A stretch of DNA of 64,000 nucleotides from Eubacterium sp. (GTDB lineage Bacteria > Bacillota > Clostridia > Lachnospirales > Lachnospiraceae), in the NCBI GenBank assembly GCA_017475235.1, contig JAFVGA010000015.1, positions 1 to 64,000 on the forward strand. Direction: 5' to 3'. The first letter of the stretch is position 1, and the number at the start of each line of letters is the position of its first letter. Below, in pieces: positions 43,509-53,485 of the stretch. Below the pieces are notes generated by a model. The model was not told the DNA's origin and searched no databases. It saw only the letters and a list, made by a program, of their open reading frames with translations. The translations under genes were made by a program, and so were the position numbers.

Positions 43509-43798
43509 GTGTATAACCTCCATATAGTTAAATTTACGTGAAAAACAAATCTACGTAGCTCGTGCTCCACCACACCTTTAGTGCAATCTCATCACACGCC
43601 TGAAATGTGTACGTGATTTTCGAATTCACAGTTTAAAAGTTTCTGGATAAGCTTTCAGCAAATAGCTTTATCCTTATGTAATAGTGGCTAGATTAGCGCC
43701 ACTGCAGCCGCAAATTTCTAGGAAAAAGTTTCCTAAAACGCACAAATAAGCGAACAATACTTTGATCATTCACTCTTGCTCTCGGTCAAAAATAATGC
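43509..43798 (-). other. 290-nt structured gap between rpmJ and rpsM
   Basis: No ORF is supported here. On the minus strand several stems are visible: AGGAAA/TTTCCT (about 43717-43731), GTGGC/GCCAC (about 43687-43705), GGATAA/TTATCC (about 43645-43673), and ACGTACAC...GTGT/ACGT pairings at about 43545-43610. All other gaps in the superoperon are under 145 nt. No consensus promoter was found. It is likely an untranslated regulatory leader for rpsM-rpsK-rpsD-rpoA-rplQ. Confidence 0.6.
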
Positions 43799-43912
43799 TT
43801 ATCCTTGACGCTGTTTGTGCTTTGGATTGTCGCAAATAACTCTTACGACTCCCTTTCTTTTAATGACTTTGCATTTTTCGCAAATCGGTTTTACTGATGA
43901 TCTTACTTTCAT
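43799..43912 (-). CDS. rpmJ: 50S ribosomal protein L36
   Basis: L36 (37 aa), read directly from the sequence: [20 protein letters not shown] at the start and [11 protein letters not shown] at the end. The zinc-binding C-x2-C...C-x4-H set is complete (CEKC, CDNPKH), so this is the zinc-containing form. A GGGG-rich ribosome binding site precedes it. It lies 89 bp after infA; this order (infA-rpmJ-rpsM) is the usual one. Confidence 0.97.
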   Translation of the reverse strand: MKVRSSVKPICEKCKVIKRKGVVRVICDNPKHKQRQG

Positions 43913-44001
43913 AGTAACACCCCTTTCCTTAAAAAAAGTCCGAATAACATTCTATCAAAAATACCCGGACAATTCAAGCATTTTTTTAGTACTCTTCAGC
44001 C

Positions 44002-44220
44002 CTATTTATCACGCCAAATGATACGTCCTTTAGACAAATCATATGGTGACATTTCAATAGTAACTGTGTCGCCTGGCAATATCTTAATGTAGTGCATTCT
44101 AAGCTTTCCACTTATGTGCGCTAACACGACATGACCATTCTCTAACTCTACTTTAAACATAGCGTTAGGTAGCTTCTCTATTACTTTACCTTCAATTTCA
44201 ATAACATCTGCTTTAGCCAA
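44002..44220 (-). CDS. infA: Translation initiation factor IF-1
   Basis: IF-1 (72 aa), an OB-fold protein that occupies the ribosomal A site during initiation. [40 protein letters not shown] and [15 protein letters not shown] are highly conserved. It lies 34 bp after map. The gap to rpmJ (43913-44001) contains one hairpin, GTCCG...CGGAC (about 43939-43971). Confidence 0.99.
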   Translation of the reverse strand: MAKADVIEIEGKVIEKLPNAMFKVELENGHVVLAHISGKLRMHYIKILPGDTVTIEMSPYDLSKGRIIWRDK

Positions 44221-44254
44221 TTTTCTTTCCTCCTACTTTTAAGAAAATTAATAT

Positions 44255-45010
44255 CTATTCAACTAGTGATAATATTTCTGGTTCACCATCTGTAATCAGA
44301 ATAGTGTTCTCATAATGAGCTGACATCGAGCCATCGTCTGTCACTATCGTCCAACCGTCATCTAGCTGTGCTATCTCAGGTCTTCCCATATTGATCATAG
44401 GTTCAATGGCAAACGTCATACCCTCTCTTATTTTCATTCCTCTTCTCTTCTGTCTGAAGTTTGGAATGGTTGGGTCTTCGTGCATCTCTTGTCCAATACC
44501 ATGGCCAACTAAATCCCTCACAACTCCGTAACCAAAGCTTTCTGCATAATCCCCAATCGCTGCCGAGATGTCGAATAAGTGGTTGCCATCTCTCGCCTGT
44601 TCGATGCCGACGAAGAAACTTTCCTTCGTCACATCCATAAGCTTTTGAACTTCTGGATCAATCTGTCCGATTGCAATAGTTCTAGCGGCATCTGATTGGT
44701 AGCCATGATATATAACTCCCATGTCTAGACTCACGATGTCTCCATCTTTTATAAACTTGTCTTTCTCTGGAAGTCCGTGTACAACCTCGTCATTAATTGA
44801 AATGCACACTGAACCTGGAAATCCATTGTAGCCGAGGAATGATGGTTCGCATCCGTAACCTCTGATTAACTTTTCAGCAATCTGGTCAATCTCGTATGCG
44901 CTCATTCCGGCTTTGATTTTGTCGGCCATCTCATTGTGGCAATTTCCCAAAATCTTTCCAGCTTCTCTCATCAACTCAATTTCTCTAGCTGACTTGATTG
45001 TTACTGCCAT
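44255..45010 (-). CDS. map: Type I methionine aminopeptidase
   Basis: Map (251 aa) removes N-terminal Met from nascent proteins. Metal ligands are recognisable in VSLDMGVIYHGYQSDAART (Asp pair, about 92-110), GHGIGQEMHEDPTIPN (His, about 167) and the Glu residues of FAIEPMI and YENTILIT. No N-terminal zinc/SH3 extension. 2 bp after adk. Confidence 0.98.
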   Translation of the reverse strand: MAVTIKSAREIELMREAGKILGNCHNEMADKIKAGMSAYEIDQIAEKLIRGYGCEPSFLGYNGFPGSVCISINDEVVHGLPEKDKFIKDGDIVSLDMGVIYHGYQSDAARTIAIGQIDPEVQKLMDVTKESFFVGIEQARDGNHLFDISAAIGDYAESFGYGVVRDLVGHGIGQEMHEDPTIPNFRQKRRGMKIREGMTFAIEPMINMGRPEIAQLDDGWTIVTDDGSMSAHYENTILITDGEPEILSLVE

Positions 45011-45012
45011 TG

Positions 45013-45657
45013 TTATTCTCCTAAAATCTTAACGACTTCGCCAAAGACCACTTCACGATCCTGTGTACCGTCTACACTGTGAACGAGTCCTTTAGCTCCG
45101 TAGTAATCCTTAAGTGGCTGTGTCTGCTCGTGATAAGTTTTAAGTCTTGCGATAACTGTGTCTGGAAGATCGTCTTCTCTCATCATCAAGTGACCACCAC
45201 ACTGGTCGCACTTACCTTCAATCTTTGGTGGCATATGCTCAAGGTGGAAGATAGCCCCACAGTGTGCACAAGTTCTTCTGCCAGCCATTCTTTTGATAAT
45301 GTGATCATCTGGCACATCCACATCTATAACGTTGTCGATGCTCTGACCTTTTGCCTCAAGTGCTTCGTCCAAAGCTTCTGCCTGAGGAATTGTTCTTGGG
45401 AATCCGTCTAATACGTATCCGTTTTCACAATCTTCTTTTTCAAATCTATCCATAATTAGCTCAAGCACTAATTCGTCTGGAACTAAATCTCCAGCTTCCA
45501 TATATGCTTTTGCTTTGTTTCCAAGTTCTGTTCCGTTTTTGATATTCTCTCTGAAAATGTCTCCTGTTGAAATATGTGGGACATTGTACTTTTCTGCTAT
45601 TCTCTTTGCCTGTGTACCTTTACCAGCACCAGGAGCTCCAAGCATAATTATTCTCAT
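45013..45657 (-). CDS. adk: Adenylate kinase
   Basis: Adk (214 aa) interconverts ATP+AMP and 2 ADP. The P-loop GAPGAGKGTQ is at residues 7-16 and DGFPRT near 84. The LID domain carries the four-Cys zinc site (CAHCG and CDQCG, about 130-155) typical of Gram-positive enzymes. Start 45657 (MRIIML) is chosen over an upstream frame since AAGGAG lies just before it. A 14-bp hairpin lies upstream at 45681-45718. Confidence 0.98.
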   Translation of the reverse strand: MRIIMLGAPGAGKGTQAKRIAEKYNVPHISTGDIFRENIKNGTELGNKAKAYMEAGDLVPDELVLELIMDRFEKEDCENGYVLDGFPRTIPQAEALDEALEAKGQSIDNVIDVDVPDDHIIKRMAGRRTCAHCGAIFHLEHMPPKIEGKCDQCGGHLMMREDDLPDTVIARLKTYHEQTQPLKDYYGAKGLVHSVDGTQDREVVFGEVVKILGE

Positions 45658-45680
45658 TGATTTCTCCTTTTTATAGACGC

Positions 45681-45718
45681 AACGAAGATTTTCGCAAATT
45701 CTTACGAAAATCTTCATT
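45681..45718 (-). other. Hairpin between secY and adk
   Basis: AACGAAGATTTTCG (45681-45694) pairs with CGAAAATCTTCATT (45705-45718) with one G-T pair, around a 10-nt loop. It sits about 24 nt before the adk start and has no strong T-run, so an mRNA processing or translational role is more likely than termination. Confidence 0.65.
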
Positions 45719-45735
45719 GAATCTTATTGTTTTAA

Positions 45736-47106
45736 CTAAAATATACCTTTAACTGTACTAAAGTTTCTCTCGCTTACCATAGACTTAATTGTCTCTAGTG
45801 TCTCAAGGATAACACCTACGATAATGATGATTGATGTACCACCAAATCCTAGTGCAACACCTGAGAAACCTGATGCAGCGATTGGAATAGTTGCTACGAT
45901 ACATAGACCAACTGCTCCGATAAAGATAATGTAGTTAAGAATCTTTGTTAAGTACTGTACGGTAGGTTTACCACTTCTGATACCAGGGATAAATCCACCT
46001 CTATCATTCAAGTTCTTAGCAACTTCTCTTGGGTTGAATGTAATTGATGTATAGAAGTATGCGAAGAAGATGATTAACAATAGATATACTGCAAATCCAA
46101 TTGAATATTTCCATCCTGTTGTTGGGTTCAACCAGTTTGACTGGCTAAGATACTTAGCCCACTCTGCTTGTCTTCCCTGTGCATTAAAGAATGAGTAAAT
46201 AACAACTGGGAATTGTAGTAATGATGAAGCAAAGATTACTGGGATAACACCCGCTGTGTTAACACGTAGCGGAATGTTCGACTGTTGTGCACCAACTTGT
46301 CGTCTACCCTGAACCTTCTGTGACATCTGTACACCAATCTTTCTGATAGCGCCCTGTAGGATTACTACTAGAACTACTACACCAATCAAGATTGCTGCGA
46401 TGATTAAGAAGTTAAGGATAATTGAACCCTTAGATCTCTCTTCACCTGAAAGATACTGTGTAAACAAGTTCTTAACATCTGATGGGATACTTGAAATGAT
46501 GTTGATCGTCAACACGATTGAAATACCATTTCCGACACCCTTTTCTGTGATACGCTCACCAATCCACATAAGTACTGCTGAACCTGCTGTCATAGCTAAG
46601 ATACATGTAATCATTACAGCCCAGTATCTAAATGTACTCATCTTAGATGGATCGCCGAATAGGTTCTGGTTCTTGAAACCAAACACCATTGCTGTTGACT
46701 CGATTAACGCCAAACCAACTGTTAGGTAACGAGTAATCTCAGCAATTTTCTTTCTTCCCTCTTCACCGTCTTTCTGAATCTCATCTAACTTAGGAATAGC
46801 AATTGTTAACAACTGCATAATGATAGATGATGTGATGTATGGAGTGATGTTCAAAGCAAATATTGACATCTTCTCCAAAGACTGACCAGTAAAGATTGAG
46901 AAGAAGTTAAATGCATCTTGTGTAGCTGTTCTTGTTCCATCAGCTGACTGAGCTAGACCTGAGAATAGGTCTGATAGCGCCTGTCCATCTACAAATGGAA
47001 TAGGAATCTGACATCCTAGTCTTACAACTACAAGCATTAATAATGTAAAGAATAATCTTCTTCTTATCTCTTTAATCTTAAAGGCTTTCTTTATGGTTTC
47101 TAACAT
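45736..47106 (-). CDS. secY: Preprotein translocase subunit SecY
   Basis: SecY (456 aa) forms the protein-conducting channel with SecE/SecG and is driven by SecA (10666). Ten hydrophobic segments are visible, beginning RRLFFTLLMLVVVRLGCQIPIPFVD, with LTIAIPKLDEIQKDGEEGRKKI and the cytoplasmic loop GRRQVGAQQSNIPLRVNTAGVIPVIFA. Located 1 bp after rplO, before adk, as usual. Confidence 0.98.
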   Translation of the reverse strand: MLETIKKAFKIKEIRRRLFFTLLMLVVVRLGCQIPIPFVDGQALSDLFSGLAQSADGTRTATQDAFNFFSIFTGQSLEKMSIFALNITPYITSSIIMQLLTIAIPKLDEIQKDGEEGRKKIAEITRYLTVGLALIESTAMVFGFKNQNLFGDPSKMSTFRYWAVMITCILAMTAGSAVLMWIGERITEKGVGNGISIVLTINIISSIPSDVKNLFTQYLSGEERSKGSIILNFLIIAAILIGVVVLVVILQGAIRKIGVQMSQKVQGRRQVGAQQSNIPLRVNTAGVIPVIFASSLLQFPVVIYSFFNAQGRQAEWAKYLSQSNWLNPTTGWKYSIGFAVYLLLIIFFAYFYTSITFNPREVAKNLNDRGGFIPGIRSGKPTVQYLTKILNYIIFIGAVGLCIVATIPIAASGFSGVALGFGGTSIIIIVGVILETLETIKSMVSERNFSTVKGIF

Positions 47107-47107
47107 A

Positions 47108-47551
47108 TTAGATCACCTCGCAACTTCCGCCTGCAGCTTCAATCTTCTCTTTAGCGCTAGCGCTGAAAGCGTTAACCTTAACTGTAAGCTTCTTAGTCAA
47201 TTCACCATTGCCAAGAATTTTAACTCCATCTCTAGGATTGCTTACAACTCCTGATTCAACCAATGTCTCTACAGTTACTTCTGCACCATCGTCGAATCTC
47301 TCTAGAGCTGATACATTAATACCTACGATATCCTTTGTATTAATGTTTGTGAATCCTCTCTTAGGAATTCTTCTATATAATGGCATCTGACCACCTTCAA
47401 AGCCAGGTCTTGTGCCGCCACCTGAACGAGCCTTCTGACCCTTGTGACCTTTACCGGCTGTCTTACCATTTCCTGAACCATGGCCACGACCACGTCTGAA
47501 ATTATCACTATGTTTTGAACCATCTGCTGGTTTTAAATTTGATAAATCCAT
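47108..47551 (-). CDS. rplO: 50S ribosomal protein L15
   Basis: L15 (147 aa). The glycine- and arginine-rich start ([21 protein letters not shown]) and [19 protein letters not shown] are diagnostic. It lies 14 bp after rpmD and 1 bp before secY, suggesting tight coupling with secY translation. Confidence 0.98.
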   Translation of the reverse strand: MDLSNLKPADGSKHSDNFRRGRGHGSGNGKTAGKGHKGQKARSGGGTRPGFEGGQMPLYRRIPKRGFTNINTKDIVGINVSALERFDDGAEVTVETLVESGVVSNPRDGVKILGNGELTKKLTVKVNAFSASAKEKIEAAGGSCEVI

Positions 47552-47565
47552 TGTCGCACCTCCTA

Positions 47566-47751
47566 TTATACTTCTTCTACTTTTACTAGATGTCTAACCT
47601 TCTGAATCATTCCTCTTACTGCGTCGTTGTCAGGCATCTCTACTGTTTTGTGAAGCTTGTTTAAACCTAAAGCTTCAACAGTTTTTCTGTTCTTTGGAAC
47701 TGCTCCAATTGTTGATTTAATTAAAGTAATTTTTAATTTCTTATCTGCCAT
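47566..47751 (-). CDS. rpmD: 50S ribosomal protein L30
   Basis: L30 (61 aa), short bacterial form. [25 protein letters not shown] and [28 protein letters not shown] match the family. 14 bp after rpsE. Confidence 0.98.
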   Translation of the reverse strand: MADKKLKITLIKSTIGAVPKNRKTVEALGLNKLHKTVEMPDNDAVRGMIQKVRHLVKVEEV

Positions 47752-47765
47752 TTCTCATTACCTCC

Positions 47766-48275
47766 TTAGCCCAAAATCTCTTCAACAGTCTTACCGCGAA
47801 GTGAAGCTACTTCTTCTGGAGTCTTAAGTGCAGCTAATCCTTCAATTGTAGCAAGAACTACGTTCTGCTTGTTATTTGATCCAAGTGATTTCGCACGGAT
47901 GTTACTAATACCAGCAAGTTCAACTACGCTACGCGCAGGACCACCGGCGATAACTCCAGTACCTTCAGGTGCCTTCTTAAGAAGTACCTGAGCACCAGTA
48001 TATTTTCCTGTGATATCATATGGAATACTCTTGTTCTCATCGATTGGTACAGTGATAAGGCTCTTCATAGCATCTTCCTTACCCTTACGGATAGCTTCTG
48101 GAATTTCAGTTGCTTTACCTAAGCCTGCACCAACGTGTCCGTTTTTGTCGCCCACTACTACTAAAGCTGCGAAACGCATATTACGTCCACCCTTTACTAC
48201 CTTAGTAACACGTTTAATGGCAACGACTGTTTCTTCTAATTCTAACTGACTTGCATCAATCATTTCACGTCTCAT
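47766..48275 (-). CDS. rpsE: 30S ribosomal protein S5
   Basis: S5 (169 aa) contributes to decoding accuracy. [27 protein letters not shown] and [20 protein letters not shown] are conserved, as is the C-terminal [26 protein letters not shown]. 12 bp after rplR. Confidence 0.98.
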   Translation of the reverse strand: MRREMIDASQLELEETVVAIKRVTKVVKGGRNMRFAALVVVGDKNGHVGAGLGKATEIPEAIRKGKEDAMKSLITVPIDENKSIPYDITGKYTGAQVLLKKAPEGTGVIAGGPARSVVELAGISNIRAKSLGSNNKQNVVLATIEGLAALKTPEEVASLRGKTVEEILG

Positions 48276-48287
48276 GTGTTACCTCCT

Positions 48288-48656
48288 CTAAAATTCCAGA
48301 CCAGCTTCACGAGCTGCGTCTGCTAATGCCTTAACTTTACCTTGATATATGAAGCCGCCTCTATCGAAAACTACTTCCTTGATACCTTTCTCATTCGCTC
48401 TCTCGGCAATAACCTTACCTACGTATGCTGCTGCGTCTACATTGTTTGTCTTATCAACTTCTTTAGCAATATCTGCTTCGTTTGTTGAAGCTGCAACCAA
48501 AGTCTTTGCAACAGTATCGTCGATAATCTGAGCATAGATATGATTATTGCTTCTGAAAACTGCTAGACGTGGACACTCTGGTGTACCACTAAACTTATTG
48601 CGCATTCTGCTATGTTTCTTAGCACGAACTTCGCTTCTTGATTTCTTCTTAATCAT
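48288..48656 (-). CDS. rplR: 50S ribosomal protein L18
   Basis: L18 (122 aa), 5S rRNA-binding protein. [18 protein letters not shown] and the C-terminal [27 protein letters not shown] are diagnostic. The N-terminal basic tail ([17 protein letters not shown]) is shown intact. 16 bp after rplF. Confidence 0.98.
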   Translation of the reverse strand: MIKKKSRSEVRAKKHSRMRNKFSGTPECPRLAVFRSNNHIYAQIIDDTVAKTLVAASTNEADIAKEVDKTNNVDAAAYVGKVIAERANEKGIKEVVFDRGGFIYQGKVKALADAAREAGLEF

Positions 48657-48672
48657 TTTCTACACTCCTTTA

Positions 48673-49227
48673 TTATTCTGCTGCTGCTGTCTTACCAGCT
48701 TTACCGTCTTTACGTCTGATGTACTCACCTTCGTACTTGATACCCTTGCCCTTATATGGCTCAGGAAGTCTCTTAGTTCTGATTTCAGCTGCGTATTGAC
48801 CAACTTTTTCTTTATCTATACCAGAAACGATAATCTTAACTTGATCTTCCACCTGTACATCGATACCTTCTGGATCTTCCATCTCAACTGGATGTGAGTA
48901 ACCAAGTGAAAGTACTAACTTCTTACCCTGTTTCTGTGCTCTGTAACCAACGCCGTTAATCTCTAGAGTCTTGCTATAACCTTCAGTCACACCAATAACC
49001 ATGTTGTTGATTAGTGATCTTGTAAGTCCGTGAAGAGCTCTGTTCTTCTTAAGGTCGTTTGGTCTCTCAACGATTATTTCTTCGCCTTCTTGTTTAATGT
49101 CCATAACCTCTGGAAGAGTTCTAGTCAACTCACCCTTAGGTCCTTTGACAGTCACCGTATTATTTTCTGCTATATCCACAGTTACACCTGATGGGATAGC
49201 GATAGGCATTTTACCAATTCGTGACAT
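48673..49227 (-). CDS. rplF: 50S ribosomal protein L6
   Basis: L6 (184 aa), near the sarcin-ricin loop. [15 protein letters not shown] at the start and [33 protein letters not shown] near the end are characteristic. 67 bp after rpsH; this gap contains the small hairpin CTTCGTC/GACGAAG at 49258-49274. Confidence 0.98.
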   Translation of the reverse strand: MSRIGKMPIAIPSGVTVDIAENNTVTVKGPKGELTRTLPEVMDIKQEGEEIIVERPNDLKKNRALHGLTRSLINNMVIGVTEGYSKTLEINGVGYRAQKQGKKLVLSLGYSHPVEMEDPEGIDVQVEDQVKIIVSGIDKEKVGQYAAEIRTKRLPEPYKGKGIKYEGEYIRRKDGKAGKTAAAE

Positions 49228-49294
49228 TTCGCCTTACCTCCTTAAAAATTTTCAAATCTTCGTCTTCGACGAAGTAAGTTTCTTCTGCTAGTTC

Positions 49295-49696
49295 TTACCA
49301 AACAAATGCAAGCACTTCGCCGCCCACTTGTTCTTTTCTAGCTTCTCTGTCTGTAATCACACCTTTGTTAGTAGAGATGATTGCAACTCCAAGTCCACCA
49401 AGAACCTTTGGTAGATTATCTTTGCCGGCATACACACGTAGACCTGGCTTAGAAATCTTCTTAAGGCCTGTGATAACCTTTTCGTTTTTATCTTTACCAT
49501 ACTTTAATGTGATTCTGATATTTTTGAAATTGCCGTCTTCAACAACTTCAAATCCTTCGATGTATCCTTCTTTATCTAAAATTTCAGCAATAGCTACTTT
49601 TATCTTTGATGCAGGAACATCTACTGTATCGTGCTTTGCAGTTACTGCGTTACGAATTCTTGTAAGCATATCTGCAATTGGATCACTCATAGTCAT
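49295..49696 (-). CDS. rpsH: 30S ribosomal protein S8
   Basis: S8 (133 aa), primary 16S rRNA binder and, in E. coli, regulator of the spc operon. [15 protein letters not shown] near the start and the C-terminal [26 protein letters not shown] are diagnostic. Two start codons lie two codons apart (MTMSD); the first has GGAGG 9 nt upstream. 27 bp after the S14 gene. Confidence 0.98.
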   Translation of the reverse strand: MTMSDPIADMLTRIRNAVTAKHDTVDVPASKIKVAIAEILDKEGYIEGFEVVEDGNFKNIRITLKYGKDKNEKVITGLKKISKPGLRVYAGKDNLPKVLGGLGVAIISTNKGVITDREARKEQVGGEVLAFVW

Positions 49697-49723
49697 AATT
49701 CATTTCCTCCTTCAAATTTTCTC

Positions 49724-49909
49724 TTACCAGCTTGCTTTCTTAACGCCTGGTATCTGTCCCTTGTAAGCTAATTCACGGAAGCAGATTCTGCAAATTCCGT
49801 ATTTTCTTAGATATCCATGAGGACGTCCACAAATTCGGCATCTATTGTAAGCTTGTGTTGAGAATTTAGCTTTCTTTTGCTGTTTTTGCTTCATAGCAGT
49901 TCTAGCCAT
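49724..49909 (-). CDS. rpsZ: 30S ribosomal protein S14, type Z (zinc)
   Basis: S14 (61 aa), the short zinc-containing form: [20 protein letters not shown] holds the C-x2-C...C-x2-C site and [12 protein letters not shown] is the normal end. It lies between rplE (11-bp gap) and rpsH. Confidence 0.98.
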   Translation of the reverse strand: MARTAMKQKQQKKAKFSTQAYNRCRICGRPHGYLRKYGICRICFRELAYKGQIPGVKKASW

Positions 49910-49920
49910 GGGTTTACCTC

Positions 49921-50463
49921 CTAATTATTTGCAAATGGCATATTGAATAATGCCAATAGTTCACGTGCTTCTTCATCAGTGTTAGCTGTAGTAACAATAA
50001 TAATGTCCATACCTCTAACCTTGTCTACCTTATCATATTCGATCTCTGGGAAGATGATTTGCTCTTTAATACCAAGTGCATAGTTTCCTCTTCCGTCGAA
50101 TGCGTTTGGATTAACTCCTCTAAAGTCACGTACACGAGGAAGTGCAAGGTTTACAAGTCTGTCTAGGAATTCGTACATCTTGTCTCCTCTTAATGTAACT
50201 TTACATCCGATCGCCTGACCTTCTCTTAATTTAAAGTTAGCAACTGATTTTTTAGCTTTAGCGATAACTGCCTTCTGGCCTGTAATAGTTTCTAGGTCTG
50301 CTATTGCACTCTCAAGTACCTTAGCGTTTTCTTTAGCTTCGCCCACGCCCATATTTACAACAATCTTTTCGATCTTAGGGATTTCCATATCGTTTTTGTA
50401 TTCAAACTTTTTCTTCATTTCACCCTTGATCTCATTTAGGTATGTATCTTTTAATCTACTCAA
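49921..50463 (-). CDS. rplE: 50S ribosomal protein L5
   Basis: L5 (180 aa), 5S rRNA-binding protein of the central protuberance, contacting P-site tRNA and S13. [40 protein letters not shown] and [23 protein letters not shown] are conserved. 18 bp after rplX. Confidence 0.98.
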   Translation of the reverse strand: MSRLKDTYLNEIKGEMKKKFEYKNDMEIPKIEKIVVNMGVGEAKENAKVLESAIADLETITGQKAVIAKAKKSVANFKLREGQAIGCKVTLRGDKMYEFLDRLVNLALPRVRDFRGVNPNAFDGRGNYALGIKEQIIFPEIEYDKVDKVRGMDIIIVTTANTDEEARELLALFNMPFANN

Positions 50464-50481
50464 CGTCTGGACCTCCCTTCA

Positions 50482-50796
50482 TTAATCTAGTTCCTCGCCA
50501 GTCTTCTTAGCGATACGAACTTTCTTTCCATCTTTGCCTTCTTTATATCCTACTCTTGTAACCTGTCCCTTTACAGAGATCATTACATTTGAAGCATCGA
50601 TATAATCTTCCTGTGTAACAATACCACCGTTTTGGTTTTCAGCGTTTGGCTTCATGTGCTTTGTACGCATAGCCACACCTTCTACCTTAACTCTGTTATT
50701 GTCCACATCTACTGAAAGAACCTTTCCTTCAGTACCTTTATACTTTCCAGCGATAACTTTTACCTCATCGCCTTTTCTAATCTTCATCTTTGACAT
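50482..50796 (-). CDS. rplX: 50S ribosomal protein L24
   Basis: L24 (104 aa), assembly initiator with an N-terminal KOW domain (KIRKGDEVKVIAGKYKGTEGKV, about 5-26) and MRTKHMKPN and RVGYKEGKDGKKVRIAKKTGE later. 11 bp after rplN. Confidence 0.98.
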   Translation of the reverse strand: MSKMKIRKGDEVKVIAGKYKGTEGKVLSVDVDNNRVKVEGVAMRTKHMKPNAENQNGGIVTQEDYIDASNVMISVKGQVTRVGYKEGKDGKKVRIAKKTGEELD

Positions 50797-50807
50797 CTCA
50801 CTACCTC

Positions 50808-51176
50808 CTATAATACCTCAGGTGCAAGTGAAACTATTCTCATGAAAGATTTCTCTCTCAATTCTCTTGCAACTGGTCCAAAGATACGTGTTCCTCTTGG
50901 AGTCATATCTTCTCTTAATATTACAGCAGCGTTTTCGTCAAACTTGATGTATGAACCATCACTACGACGAGCGCCTTTAACAGTACGAACTACTACGGCT
51001 CTTACGATGTCACCCTTTTTAACTTCACCACCTGGTGTAGCATCTTTAACAGTGGCAACGATAATATCGCCGATATTAGCATATCTTCTAGTAGATCCGC
51101 CCAACACTCTGATTGTAAGTAATTCTTTAGCACCTGTATTATCAGCTACTTTAAGTCTACTTTCCTGTTGAATCAT
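50808..51176 (-). CDS. rplN: 50S ribosomal protein L14
   Basis: L14 (122 aa), subunit-interface protein. [35 protein letters not shown] and [28 protein letters not shown] are nearly invariant in bacteria. 33 bp after rpsQ. Confidence 0.99.
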   Translation of the reverse strand: MIQQESRLKVADNTGAKELLTIRVLGGSTRRYANIGDIIVATVKDATPGGEVKKGDIVRAVVVRTVKGARRSDGSYIKFDENAAVILREDMTPRGTRIFGPVARELREKSFMRIVSLAPEVL

Positions 51177-51209
51177 GCTGTATTCCTCCTTCTTTTTCCT
51201 AACGAAAGC

Positions 51210-51464
51210 TTATTTAGCCTTCTCAATAATTTCAACAAGTCTCCATCTCTTATCCTTCGACAAAGGTCTTGTCTCCATAACTTTTACTGTATCACCGATA
51301 CCGCACTGGTTTTCTTCATCATGAGCTTTTAACTTATAAGTTCTTTTCACGATTTTGTTGTACAAAGGATGCTTTACATGATCCTCGATAGCAACTGTGA
51401 TAGTCTTATCCATCTTGTCGCTAGTAACTTTACCTGTACGTGTTTTTCTTAAATTTCTTTCCAC
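51210..51464 (-). CDS. rpsQ: 30S ribosomal protein S17
   Basis: S17 (84 aa), OB-fold primary 16S rRNA binder. [43 protein letters not shown] and [22 protein letters not shown] are characteristic. 25 bp after rpmC. Confidence 0.98.
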   Translation of the reverse strand: MERNLRKTRTGKVTSDKMDKTITVAIEDHVKHPLYNKIVKRTYKLKAHDEENQCGIGDTVKVMETRPLSKDKRWRLVEIIEKAK

Positions 51465-51489
51465 AACAATTCTCCTTTCCTACAAACTC

Positions 51490-51693
51490 TTACGCGTTTT
51501 CTTTCTCAACGATAACAGTTTGAATTCTGGCAATGTTTCTTCTTACATCTTTAATTCTGCTTGTGTTATCTAGCTGATTTGTTGCGTTCTGGAATCTTAA
51601 ATTAAATAATTCCTTCTTAGCAGCTACTAATTCATCTTGAAGTTCTGTAGCTGATTTTCTCTTTAAATCTTCTACATATTGCTTACTTTTCAC
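51490..51693 (-). CDS. rpmC: 50S ribosomal protein L29
   Basis: L29 (67 aa), a helical hairpin near the exit tunnel and SRP docking site. [23 protein letters not shown] and the [13 protein letters not shown] end are typical. A GTG start at 51693 (M-K-S-K-Q-Y-V) is proposed: AAGGCGG lies 8 nt before it and the usual L29 length fits, whereas the ATG two codons upstream would leave only 2 nt. It overlaps the rplP end by 11 nt, implying coupling. Confidence 0.9.
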   Translation of the reverse strand: MKSKQYVEDLKRKSATELQDELVAAKKELFNLRFQNATNQLDNTSRIKDVRRNIARIQTVIVEKENA

Positions 51694-52120
51694 TGTCATC
51701 ACCGCCTTCTAGTTCCTCGCGTGACACAACCTTACACTTGAGTGGTAATTTGTGAACAGCAAGTCTTAGAGCCTCTCTAGCTTCCTCATCGTTCTCAATG
51801 TCGATTTCGAAAAGAACTCTACCTGGTTTAACTACTGCTACCCAGTACTCTACTGCACCTTTACCTTTACCCATACGTGTTTCAGCAGGATGTGCTGTAA
51901 CAGGTTTGTCTGGGAAAATTTTGATCCAAACTTGGCCACCACGCTTTACGTAACGAGTCATAGCTACACGGGCTGCCTCAATCTGGTTAGACTTGATCCA
52001 TGCAGGTTCCATAGCCACAATACCATACTTACCGTTAGTAATCTTGTTACCTCTTGTAGCTTTACCCTTCATAGAACCTCTAAACTGCTTTCTATGTTTA
52101 ACTCTTTTTGGCATTAACAT
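51683..52120 (-). CDS. rplP: 50S ribosomal protein L16
   Basis: L16 (145 aa), lies near the A-site t[18 protein letters not shown], the loop [15 protein letters not shown] [20 protein letters not shown] and the KLPLKCKVV end are diagnostic. Starts at the last base of the rpsC stop (TAATG) and overlaps rpmC. Confidence 0.98.
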   Translation of the reverse strand: MLMPKRVKHRKQFRGSMKGKATRGNKITNGKYGIVAMEPAWIKSNQIEAARVAMTRYVKRGGQVWIKIFPDKPVTAHPAETRMGKGKGAVEYWVAVVKPGRVLFEIDIENDEEAREALRLAVHKLPLKCKVVSREELEGGDDSEK

Positions 52121-52767
52121 TATTTCTTACCTCCTTCTTTAGTTGGAAGTACCTCGCCGTTATAAATCCAAACCTTAACACCTACTTTACCGTAAGTTGT
52201 GTCGGCCTCGGCGAATCCAAATTCAATGTCAGCACGAAGTGTCTGTAGTGGGATTGTTCCCTCGCTGTAGAACTCTGTACGAGCCATATCAGCACCACCT
52301 AGACGACCAGATACTGATGTCTTGATACCAAGTGCACCAGCCTTAAGTGATCTAGACATACAAGACTTCATAGCTCTTCTGAATGAGATACGGTTCTCTA
52401 ACTGCTGAGCAATGTTCTCTGCAACTAGCTGAGCATCCTTATCAGGTCTCTTAACGTCTTTTACGTCCATGAATAACTTCTTGTCAGTCATCTTCTGAAC
52501 TTCTGCTTTAATCTTTTCTATCTCAGCGCCACCTTTACCGATAACAAGACCAGGCTTAGCTGTATAAATGTTTACTCTTACACGGTCAGTTGATCTCTCG
52601 ATTTCAATCTTTGAGATGCCTGTTCCGTAAAGTTTGTTCTTAAGGAATTTTCTAATTTCGTAGTCTTCAACTAGGTTATCAGCGAAATCTTTCTCTGCAT
52701 ACCATTTTGAATCCCAGTCTTTGATAATTCCGACTCTTAATCCGTGTGGATTAACTTTCTGTCCCAT
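52120..52767 (-). CDS. rpsC: 30S ribosomal protein S3
   Basis: S3 (215 aa), mRNA entry-channel protein. [23 protein letters not shown] at the start and the KH domain motif [19 protein letters not shown] (about 72-90) are diagnostic. [16 protein letters not shown] [18 protein letters not shown] follows. 15 bp after rplV. Confidence 0.99.
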   Translation of the reverse strand: MGQKVNPHGLRVGIIKDWDSKWYAEKDFADNLVEDYEIRKFLKNKLYGTGISKIEIERSTDRVRVNIYTAKPGLVIGKGGAEIEKIKAEVQKMTDKKLFMDVKDVKRPDKDAQLVAENIAQQLENRISFRRAMKSCMSRSLKAGALGIKTSVSGRLGGADMARTEFYSEGTIPLQTLRADIEFGFAEADTTYGKVGVKVWIYNGEVLPTKEGGKK

Positions 52768-52782
52768 GCTTTGCCTCCCTTC

Positions 52783-53169
52783 TTATCTTTCGTCGAGCAC
52801 GATTGTGATGTGGCTGTTTCTCTTTAAGATTCTGTAAGCCCTACCCTGTGCTCTTGGTTTAATACGCTTCATTGTAGGTGCTGCACTAGCGTAACACTCT
52901 GCAATGTATAATTTACTAGTGTCCATATTGTTATTGTTTTCAGCGTTTGCGATAGCTGAGTTCAATAACTTCAAAATTACTTTTGATGCTTTTCTTGGGT
53001 TGTATGTGAGAATACCTTGCGCAGTCTCTACATCTTTACCTCTGATGGCATCAAGTACGAAACATGCCTTTTGAGTACTAATTCTTGCAAAAGAAAGTTT
53101 TGCTGAAGGTCTAGTATCTTTTTCGGCGTTTCTTTTTCTCTTTATTTCAGATCTATGTCCTTTTGCCAT
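52783..53169 (-). CDS. rplV: 50S ribosomal protein L22
   Basis: L22 (128 aa), lines the exit tunnel, contact site for macrolides. KLSFARISTQKACFVLDAIRGKDVE and AEYNNNMDTSKLYIAE-like NAENNNNMDTSKLYI, with the tunnel loop PRAQGRAYRILKRNSHI (about 104-120), are characteristic. No obvious resistance-type deletion in the loop. 26 bp after rpsS. Confidence 0.98.
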   Translation of the reverse strand: MAKGHRSEIKRKRNAEKDTRPSAKLSFARISTQKACFVLDAIRGKDVETAQGILTYNPRKASKVILKLLNSAIANAENNNNMDTSKLYIAECYASAAPTMKRIKPRAQGRAYRILKRNSHITIVLDER

Positions 53170-53195
53170 AGACTTGGCCTCCTTTCAAAAATCAA

Positions 53196-53471
53196 TTATT
53201 CTGCTTTGCTCTCGTTCTTATTGTGTCCTCTAAATGTTCTAGTAGGAACAAACTCACCAAGTTTGTTTCCAACCATATCCTCTGTAATATATACAGGAAC
53301 ATGTTTTCTACCATCATGGACAGCAATAGTATGTCCAACCATCTGTGGGTAAATTGTTGAACGTCTTGACCAAGTCTTAATAACTGACTTCTCGCCAGAT
53401 TCGTTCATAGCTTCAATCTTCTTTAATAAGCTCTCATCCGCAAATGGGCCTTTTTTTAATGATCTTGACAT
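53196..53471 (-). CDS. rpsS: 30S ribosomal protein S19
   Basis: S19 (91 aa), 30S head, contacts S13. [42 protein letters not shown] and [16 protein letters not shown] are highly conserved. 14 bp after rplB. Confidence 0.99.
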   Translation of the reverse strand: MSRSLKKGPFADESLLKKIEAMNESGEKSVIKTWSRRSTIYPQMVGHTIAVHDGRKHVPVYITEDMVGNKLGEFVPTRTFRGHNKNESKAE

Positions 53472-53485
53472 TAGTTCCTACCTCC

